From Schoenoplectus triqueter (Eukaryota > Streptophyta > Magnoliopsida > Poales > Cyperaceae): 24,591 nt of DNA. Position numbers and translations under genes: made by a program. Shown here piece by piece: positions 18,346 through 24,591 of this stretch; the stretch's first letter is position 1; every line of letters begins with the position of its first letter. The DNA lies in assembly GCA_964058805.1 (NCBI GenBank), contig CAXKVV010000010.1, forward strand, positions 1 to 24,591. The letters run 5' to 3'. A model generated the notes under the pieces. It was not told the DNA's origin, made no database searches, and saw nothing but the letters and a program-made list of their open reading frames with translations.

Positions 18346-19150
18346 CTTGGATTATATGTTATCCTATTATACCATATCATATCATGCGTGCTTATTATAT
18401 TTATATCATATCATGCCATATCGTATTATATTTGAGCATACTATCATTTAGATCATTTATCATATTATGTAATATGTCATCATGTCATATTATGATATAT
18501 CATATCATCATGCTATATTATACATTATTATCATTATCTTATAGTATTATCTAAATTGTAATATCATATCATGTCATGCTATATATTATACATTATTATC
18601 TTATGATATCATTTAATATGTTGTCCTATCATCTGCTATTATATAGTATCATATTATATCATATTATATTATTATATTCGTTATGTCATATTATTTTATG
18701 TTATATCATCTCTTTATATCATATTATATCATATTATACATATATCATGATATATTATATTATATTATGTCGTAACAAATTATATATATTATATTATATA
18801 GCATGTCATGTTATATCATAATATAGTATACTATTGTTATATTGTAGATCGTATTATCATATTATTATATTATATTATATTATTATATTATCATATTATA
18901 TTATATCATATTATATTTATATTTTATTATCATATTATATTATATGCCATGCCACGTTATATCATATTATGTATTTATCGTATCACATCTATATCATATT
19001 TTCATCATATTATGATATTATATTTATATTATATTATGTTATTATATCATAATATTTCATGATATTATATTACCATATTATGTATTATATTATATTATGT
19101 TATATCATATTATAATATCCATATTATTTTATATCTATCTTATTTTATAG
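18346..19150 (+). repeat. G-poor TATCAT/TATTAT low-complexity tract (about 800 bp)
   Basis: The plus strand is built almost entirely from TATCATATTATA-like words, with C scattered through and very little G. It is therefore strand-asymmetric as well as AT-rich. No fixed period is seen. Several open frames of 70-108 codons over it are low-complexity (Ile/Tyr/Leu/Ser) and not proteins. Such DNA is easily unwound and bends, and could act as a matrix-attachment-like region; that is inference. Confidence 0.8.
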
Positions 19151-19180
19151 AAAGTATTAAAACACATCCCGATTACTATC

Positions 19181-19204
19181 ATATATATATATATATATAT
19201 ATAT
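19181..19204. repeat. (AT)12 microsatellite
   Basis: A pure AT run just after the TATCAT tract. A shorter TA run lies near 19391-19405. Confidence 0.85.
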
Positions 19205-20480
19205 TAACATGTGTAAAATATTTATTTAATATACTATAATTTTTTATATAATATTTATATATATTTATTATATTAAATCCCAAAATCAAGTATAGACAGA
19301 ATGGGAAATGCATAAATATTATTTTGATTTTAAATTTATTTACTATGTTAAACTTTTTCAAAAATAAAATATTTTTATGCTGAAAAATGTTATATATATA
19401 TATATTATATTCTGTTGATTTGGAGTTAATTTGGACTATAAAAATGCATCCAAATAGTTCGTTTCGCAATTATTTTTATTTATTTCGTTTTTTTTTGTTA
19501 CTTTGGGTAAAACATTATGAGGCAGGATCTTTATTTCTTTAACCCTTTATGGCCTTATAGCCAGCATAAAAGTTCTATGTCTAAAAGTTCTGGGCCTTTT
19601 CGTCTTTCTTTTTATATATATTTTTTTTGGGCCAGTTCTTACTTTAACCATCTGAGTCTAGTTTATTTATTTTAATTCTTTTTAGCCTTAGGCTGGATGT
19701 CATGGGCTGAGAATTAAATTCTCTTCTTATTTCACAGCTTGGGCCGAAGATAATATTCTACACTCTCGTCTCCTTCCGCTCGATACTTTGAGACCTGCGC
19801 ACAAAGACTTGCTTCTGTAAGTTTGTCGTTATTGTTGGAGATTAGTGCTTAGGTCTGATCTGATAACTCTGGTGTCTAATTGCGAATCAGCCAACAGGGA
19901 TGGCATCGCCTCGGTGTTGGTATTTTAGCGATGGTTTTCTTGCTCGCATCCATACGATGAAGTGCCAGAATTGCCGGTACCGGTTTGGTTCTTATACCGA
20001 TTTCAGTGCTGAAAGTTCTTATTCATTTTCAGTTCCAATTGACTTTGCCTTGATTTAAGTTCTATCATGACAAGTATATTTCTGGTCTAAATTTGGATTT
20101 TTATTTTATTTTTCCTTAATAATTGCCATATCAGGCCTTAGGTGCTGGTATGTAATTGGCACTAAGTCTATATCTTCATGTATAACATGATGATTCATGC
20201 TCTCATTTCGGGTCTCAAATACTTAGGCTGATTATGTTAATTATGCTTGTACATTCTCAGGCTTAATTCATATTAGTTACCCTTCTATTAATTATTTCAA
20301 CCGGGTTATTGTTCCAGATTAGCATCCCATAGCAGGTTACCTTCCTTGAATTTTAATTTGCTTACCCATATTTATCTCATTTCTCCTTCCTTCGAATACT
20401 CCCTAAGCTCAAATGCATAGTTTATTTTTGAGAATGGTTAGTTTGATTTTCTTTATGCACCAAGCTTAAGCAGATTCACC
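19205..20480. other. Intergenic DNA, composition rising in GC; no sure gene
   Basis: The first 300 bases are AT-rich. From about 19640 the sequence becomes more balanced, with a leader-like GC-richer stretch at 19740-19910. One short ATG frame lies at 19900-20058 (listed separately). No exon pair with convincing splice sites was found. Confidence 0.3.
19900..20058 (+). CDS. Doubtful short ORF (52 aa) with a CxxC motif
   Basis: An ATG after a GC-richer, leader-like stretch opens a 52-codon frame ending in TAA. It contains KCQNCRYRF around residues 21-29, that is one CxxC, but no second Cys pair to form a zinc site. Composition is more gene-like than the surroundings. I do not recognise it. 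It may be a first exon or chance. Confidence 0.12.
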   Translation: MASPRCWYFSDGFLARIHTMKCQNCRYRFGSYTDFSAESSYSFSVPIDFALI

Positions 20481-20524
20481 CTTCGGGTAATCAACTTAAT
20501 AATCAAGGGTAACCTAGCATGGGT

Positions 20525-20650
20525 TAAGAGTACCATCTCAAGATAGTCCTTCAATTAACTTTTCATGCTAATCTGGATTATGTTAAAAATATGTTGTTTA
20601 AGTGGAGCTAAGAGTACCATCTATAGATAGTCCTTCAATTAGCTTTAATT
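20525..20650 (+). repeat. Two-copy direct repeat, about 84-bp spacing
   Basis: TAAGAGTACCATCT, then AGATAGTCCTTCAATTA, occurs at about 20525-20560 and again at about 20609-20643 with few changes. The two copies enclose sequence that is not repeated. Confidence 0.65.
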
Positions 20651-20782
20651 AATCCAGTTTAGTTTAATTATTTATTTCTTCTAGAAAACTAATCCGAAAA
20701 CAAAACTAGAAATGAATGCTTCAGAAATTCAATGAAGAGATAAAACTGAAAAAGTAATTATAATAACATATTGAGGATAGGT

Positions 20783-21230
20783 TTCATCTCACTTTCACTG
20801 ATTTAATTAATCTTTTCAGTTGCATCAATTTATCAGTTTAGAGAATCATAAACCTTTATTTATAACTGTGTATAAGTAGTATATAGCAAAAGAACTTAAT
20901 AGAATAGAAGCAATTTCCACAAAGATGAGGGTGCACAAGGGATACTTGACAAATAAAAAGGAATACATATTTCATCTCATCCCCTGGCCTTGAATTAGTT
21001 TTCTAGCTTATCTATACCAGTTTGTCAGTTTGGGAATCATGAGTCCAAGAGGCATGTGTGCTTACATATAGCATAATGTAAATGTGAGCGTAAGTGTAAG
21101 TAAGTGTGAGTAAACAGAAATTTGTCAAAGAATGTCTCATCCCCTTGTCTAAACATGATATTGGATCACTTGTTTCATTCTACTGGGAAATCACAGACAC
21201 CCTTCCCTCTTTCTCAGCACTAACACATAA
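20783..21230 (+). repeat. Three diverged repeats of about 165-190 bp
   Basis: A block beginning TTTCATCTCA (20783, 20970) or GTCTCATCCCC (about 21134) recurs. Each copy is followed at similar distances by CAGTTT...GAATCAT (copies 1 and 2) or ACTGGGAAATCACAG (copy 3). Copies are poorly conserved. The pattern suggests a non-coding internal or terminal part of an old element; no ends were found. A short GTAAGTGT run lies at 21090-21115. Confidence 0.35.
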
Positions 21231-22494
21231 GTATAACTAGGAACTTAGCATGAGTGTGAGAGATGACAAGAAACATAAAATTAACAAATCGAGGATGCTT
21301 CTGAGAAAAGATGCTTCTTCTGAGTTTCAATTCATGTTTGAACTAATTGAATCCATAGAGGGTCACAAATCATCTCTATGTTCGGTGGCTCCCGAATTTT
21401 ATTTTTAAAGAAAAGAAAAGAAAAATATTAAAACCGAGAGGAAGAGCTTCACTGATTTTTCAACTTGGCTATACTGATTTCCTTAAGTTCATTAGCTCTT
21501 TTACATTAGGCAAATAAATCAGAGACACGAAATAGAGATGGAGATTCGAATGCATGTCGAAATCTAAACCAGAAGATTAAAACAGAGAATAGGAGTTCAA
21601 TTTTGTCAGGAAAAAAACATCAAATATCACATATTCATATTATTCAATCAGAAATATATTTCAAGTCCGAATCTATTGATAAGAACAGACATGAAGAAGC
21701 AGCTTAACACATCTACTATATTGCAAAATCGAACAACATGACTACCTAATTCCTTCTTCTGGTGTTGATCTTGAGCTTGCTAGAGGGATTATTATTTAGT
21801 GTTATCTGAGAGTTCCAGTTTATAACTAGACCTTCGATCAGATTGGTTTTTCTTCTCTGAGCTTCTCTTTTTGGTATGATCTTCTATCCTTTTTTTTGTG
21901 TATTTTTCCGATCCCCTTTTCCTTACCCTGGCCATCCTTATATAGAGTTCACAGGCGGTGGAGAGGTGGGTGTTTGGTCATGAGCTAGGTGTGCACCAAT
22001 TGAGAGTGTAGGGCTATGGACTAAGCCGGTCTACAGTAATTCCATTAATCCTATCACCTTTTGACATGTGTCCCTTCCTGGGATGCGAGCACTTCCCTCA
22101 ATATGGGAGTGTATTTGGGGGCCCAGATTTCAAGCACGGCCCTCCCATTATGTAAGATATATTTTGAATAGTTTTAAAATCACTCGACAACACAGTCAGA
22201 ACGCCGCCGAGGTCTCGCTTGGCTCACTTCATATTTCAGAGGCTTAATTCTCTAAATTGATTGTCGTTTCGAGATCGCCTGAGTGTCAATAGCGCATTTA
22301 CCTCGTCAATTTTGAGTCCTCAATATTGAATATCAGTCTTCTCATCTTCTCAAACCGGTGTAAGGTGCATCTTTTGTACTGCCTCCCTTTTCATTCCTCC
22401 CTTCAACTTATTCTTTCATATTGCAACCTTCTCATTCATTCGGGGCTCATGCTTGGGAAGTTGGCTATGCAGTTAGCTTCTTATCATAGCAGTA
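21231..22494. other. Region upstream of the right-hand gene; possible minus-strand promoter
   Basis: No coding frame was found. On the minus strand, CTCTATATAAGG (about 21937-21948) in a GC-richer context is a plausible TATA box, with leader-like AG-rich sequence downstream of it on that strand (to about 21700). On the plus strand, 22150-22494 is more balanced in composition and may include the promoter and leader of the gene starting at 22495. Its TATA is not clear. Confidence 0.25.
21937..21948 (-). promoter_or_regulatory. Possible TATA box, minus strand
   Basis: CTCTATATAAGG read on the minus strand. It has the standard TATATAAG core, and plausible leader sequence follows, but no minus-strand gene was found downstream. 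Confidence 0.25.
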
Positions 22495-22639
22495 ATGGCG
22501 CCTCGCCCTTCTTCAAAGAAGAGAAAGAGGGAAGCGACAAAAGAGATTGGTGAAGGTTCTTCTCATTTGGGTAGACATGGTGTTTGTGGATCAGCACAAC
22601 AGGGAATGAGGAGACAGGAGCCTGGTGCACAAGAGTCAG
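22495..22639 (+). CDS. First exon of the plant-mobile-domain-like gene (inferred)
   Basis: An ATG at 22495 opens a 48-codon frame with a strongly basic N-terminus (MAPRPSSKKRKREATKE), which has a classical nuclear-localisation pattern (KKRKR, residues 8-12). A Gly/Gln/Ser-rich low-complexity part follows. A CAG/GTTCAT donor at 22639/22640 leaves one extra base. The acceptor at 24206 begins with two bases, so joining keeps the frame and gives Ser-Gly-Ala at the junction. If unspliced, the frame stops 9 codons later at TAG. Short basic first exons are usual for such genes. The link to the second exon is inferred from splice signals and phase only. Confidence 0.4.
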
Positions 22640-22830
22640 GTTCATTCCGATCACCCTTCGTCCTTTAGCTGACTTCTTAAATGTATCAATTAATATAGGT
22701 GAACTAGGTATATTATTTTGATTATGCGCCATGAATGATAGATTTCTGGGCCTTGGGTCCCATTTGTAGGTATTTGGGTTAGGTTCATGATTAGATCAAT
22801 ATTTAACCTTAATTAACTATAAATGAGGTT

Positions 22831-23366
22831 CCATATGTCATCGAATGCTAAAATTCATTTAAAATCTCTACACCATCTTCTGAGTAAATCAAATATGGTG
22901 GCGTGTCACAGTTCAGATAGTGACACGTGTCATTGGACTCGCTTGTCGGCTAACTTAGATTTATGCGAGGCCAACACGAGTGGCGTGGCACCAATCGATG
23001 GTTACCATGTGTCAGTTATGTCTGATCAGCTACCAAGTTAGCTTGCTTCGTATTCCTTTTGTTTAAACGGAAGTGGCCATATGGCTTGTTCACTATTCGA
23101 TTGTCCGATCAAGCTAATCAAATGCGACCATATGTCATTGTTGACTGGTCAATTATTATGTCGATCTAACTATTGAACACCATATGTTATCCTTATCATC
23201 TTAATTACCATTTGTTACCCTCTTGCTTAAGCGTCGCCAATCATACACTGCCACATGACATTTGTCCAAAATCTCTTACCTTTGGTGGGACCTGCTTAAT
23301 GATGTGGCGCCAAACATTACGCGCCATGTGTTATGCTTTGGCCCGTAAAAATCCGCCACGTGGCGG
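22831..23366. repeat. Spaced array of CCAYRTGTCA-like words
   Basis: At least ten E-box/G-box-like words occur at irregular spacing of roughly 20-85 bases: CCATATGTCA (22831), TGACACGTGTCA (22921), CCATGTGTCA (23005), CCATATGGCT (23077), CCATATGTCA (23128), CCATATGTTA (23180), CCATTTGTTA (23208), CCACATGACA (23251), CCATGTGTTA (23324) and CCGCCACGTGGCGG (23353-23366, a perfect 14-bp palindrome). The words share a CANNTG core and a following TCA/TTA. The function is unknown; clustered bHLH/bZIP sites or a decayed repeat are both possible. Confidence 0.55.
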
Positions 23367-23730
23367 GCTTTGGTCAACCTTGACTTTAGTTCATCCTTCT
23401 TTAGCATCCTCTATTTGTACCCTTTTGTGATCTCTTCCCCCAAATTGCACCCAAGAGATTCTATGGACCAATCAGAAAATTTTATTTTTCTGAATATTAT
23501 TTCTCTAATCTATTTTAATATCTCTCATGGTCCAAAAATTATGAAACTTTCACCGAAAATCATGAAATTTAGGCTCAATATTATGAATATTTTCAATCTC
23601 TACTTTTCCCTTGAATTCATAGGTCAAAAATTCATCTTTCAATATGACCTCCTTCTTTTAAATATTGTACCCCAAATAGTGACTCCATGTCTATGCCAAT
23701 AATGTGATATCTTTCATATTATCCTTAATC

Positions 23731-23861
23731 AAGCATTTTTAATCATTTTGATGCTTAATTAAATCCAATAATATATTTGATTGAGTATTGATTTAACATA
23801 TCAATACTTAAATCAAAATATTAACATTAATTAAATAAACACTACTCATCTTTAGTGTTTA
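23731..23861. repeat. Three consecutive stem-loops
   Basis: AAGCAT/ATGCTT (23731-23756), AGTATTGA/TCAATACT (23784-23818, with outer TTTGATT/AATCAAA pairing) and TAAACACTA/TAGTGTTTA (23836-23861, with outer ATTAATTAA pairing) follow each other closely in AT-rich DNA. Confidence 0.5.
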
Positions 23862-24090
23862 ATTAATCATCTACTTTTGACATTCATGGAGACTCTGCAT
23901 TATACCATGAAGCCAAGAATATAATAGCAATTATATCCAGTTTGTATCATAATACTGAATTTTAGCATGATACGGGAGTATTATCATTGTCTGTTAGGGT
24001 TTCTTTATATTTTTTTTTATATGAGTGACGTGTGGTCCCCTACTCCCCTTTTATTCTTTCGAATATTTCAGAGGTCAACAAAGAGCCACC

Positions 24091-24143
24091 CACCAAAGTA
24101 TGTTTTGCATCCTTATGAATCCTAAAAAAAACATACTTTGGTG
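24091..24143. repeat. Perfect 16-bp inverted repeat near the splice acceptor
   Basis: CACCAAAGTATGTTTT (24091-24106) pairs exactly with AAAACATACTTTGGTG (24128-24143) around a 21-base loop. It ends about 60 bases before the inferred acceptor and directly before the T/C tract. Confidence 0.8.
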
Positions 24144-24206
24144 TATCTATTATTTTCTTTCTCTTTCTTCTTCTTTTTTTTATGTACTTTCATATTTCTC
24201 CTTTAG

Positions 24207-24591
24207 GTGCTCTTATTTCTCTGCATGATCCGATTCCTCGTCGTCCTCGGGATCATTATTATTCCATGTATGAGGATCCTGATGACTGGACTCTTATTGT
24301 CAGAGTCATCAGAGGCACTCCTGTGCGTATGCGGACTGGTGGTCTGATTTTTCGGGATGAGCAGTCTCATGACATCAGTCCCCTACTTCCTCGAGGTTCT
24401 ACATCGGTTGCTCCACTTACTCACTTACTGGGTAGAGAGATGATTGACGGGGAGGCTTCCAGGTGGGCCGCCATCCCCTTGGTTGTTCCGCTCAGACGAC
24501 ACGGTTACCAGCTAGAGTGGACGAGATATATACTCATGCGCGAGAGTGGAGTACTACGCAGTGCTGGGATATATGATTCCATTTTTCTCTC
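24207..24591 (+). CDS. Plant mobile domain-like protein, partial, runs off the window
   Basis: After a strong acceptor (T/C tract, then TTTAG) the frame stays open for 128 codons to the last base. Base composition is clearly gene-like, unlike the AT-rich DNA before it. The peptide has an acidic aromatic part (MYEDPDDWTLIVRV), a loop-rich middle, then RWAAIPLVVPLRRHGY, LEWTRYIL and VLRSAGIYDSIFLS. The pattern of a W-containing helix followed by L-R-x-A-G-I-Y-(D/E)-x-I-x-x-S is what I associate with the N-terminal part of the plant mobile domain. That family occurs in MAIN/MAIL host proteins and in plant transposons. An in-frame ATG at 24182 just before the acceptor offers an unspliced alternative start. 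The C-terminal part is outside the window, so host or transposon origin cannot be decided. No frameshift or stop is seen. Confidence 0.6.

Larger units (their letters stand above)
22640..24206 (+). other. Inferred intron of about 1.57 kb with repeat content
   Basis: It begins GTTCAT and ends in a long T/C tract (24145-24204) followed by TTTAG. Inside are a spaced array of CCATATGTCA-like words (22831-23366), three stem-loops (23731-23861) and a perfect 16-bp hairpin (24091-24143). Open frames within it (for example 22823-23041, 23173-23430, 23370-23702) have no recognisable motif and no start context. A transposon inserted in the intron is possible, but no terminal pair was found. Confidence 0.3.

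Noticed and set aside
18228..19062. Several open frames of 72-108 codons
   Set aside because: They are translations of the TATCAT/TATTAT tract: only I, Y, L, S, H and M in quantity, open in more than one frame.
19900..20058. Zinc-finger reading of the CxxC in the short ORF
   Set aside because: Only one CxxC pair is present; a zinc site needs further Cys or His ligands that are not there. The ORF itself is kept at low confidence.
22484..22732. 82-codon minus-strand frame over the first exon
   Set aside because: It is the shadow of the plus-strand exon and has no motif of its own.
22823..23430. Open frames of 72 and 85 codons in the inferred intron
   Set aside because: No recognisable motif, no splice-signal support, and the sequence is explained by the repeated CANNTG words.

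Overview
The window looks like nuclear DNA from a flowering plant, probably a eudicot. It is very AT-rich, has almost no long open frames, and is full of plant-type transposable-element ends: Helitron, hAT, Mutator-like and foldback MITEs. It also has plant-style splice signals and the start of a plant-mobile-domain-like gene at the right edge. The species cannot be told from the sequence. No tRNA, rRNA, CRISPR, organelle or bacterial feature was seen.

Layout. Positions 1-3394 are AT-rich intergenic DNA holding two short non-autonomous Helitrons of one family (called B here): B1 (612-1063, minus) and B2 (about 2750-3144, plus). A hAT-type MITE with a one-mismatch 8-bp target duplication follows (3395-3785). 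Positions 4378-6771 are a three-level nest. A small hAT-type MITE was split by a 2.2-kb Helitron of family A (4485-6700), and the Helitron carries a 154-bp Mutator-like foldback (5239-5392) with a perfect 9-bp target duplication. The same Helitron holds what look like captured host exons (5867-5926 and perhaps 6077-6088).

Positions 7679-10243 hold an old Helitron B4 (7722-8155), a candidate small membrane-protein gene on the minus strand (8386-8601), an LTR/promoter-like block with 29-bp repeats and a TATA box (about 9105-9500), a hAT 3' end (to 9687) and Helitron B3 (9731-10201). Positions 11751-15613 hold two copies of one hAT family, each with a one-mismatch 8-bp duplication. Between them lies a cluster of three long foldback MITEs separated by TA microsatellites (13448-14596).

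Positions 16335-17420 hold a degenerate short tandem repeat interrupted by a second family-A Helitron (16756-17225). A three-unit array of about 181 bp follows (17820-18345), then roughly 800 bp of G-poor TATCAT/TATTAT low-complexity DNA (18346-19150). Positions 19205-22494 are repeat-bearing DNA with no convincing gene.

The right end (22495-24591) is the best gene candidate. A short basic first exon, an intron of about 1.57 kb, and a second exon that stays open to the window edge resemble the N-terminal part of a plant mobile domain protein, either transposon-borne or host. The window is best read as a transposon graveyard between genes, with layered insertions whose order can be worked out. 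Homology and structure calls were made by eye; no database search was possible.
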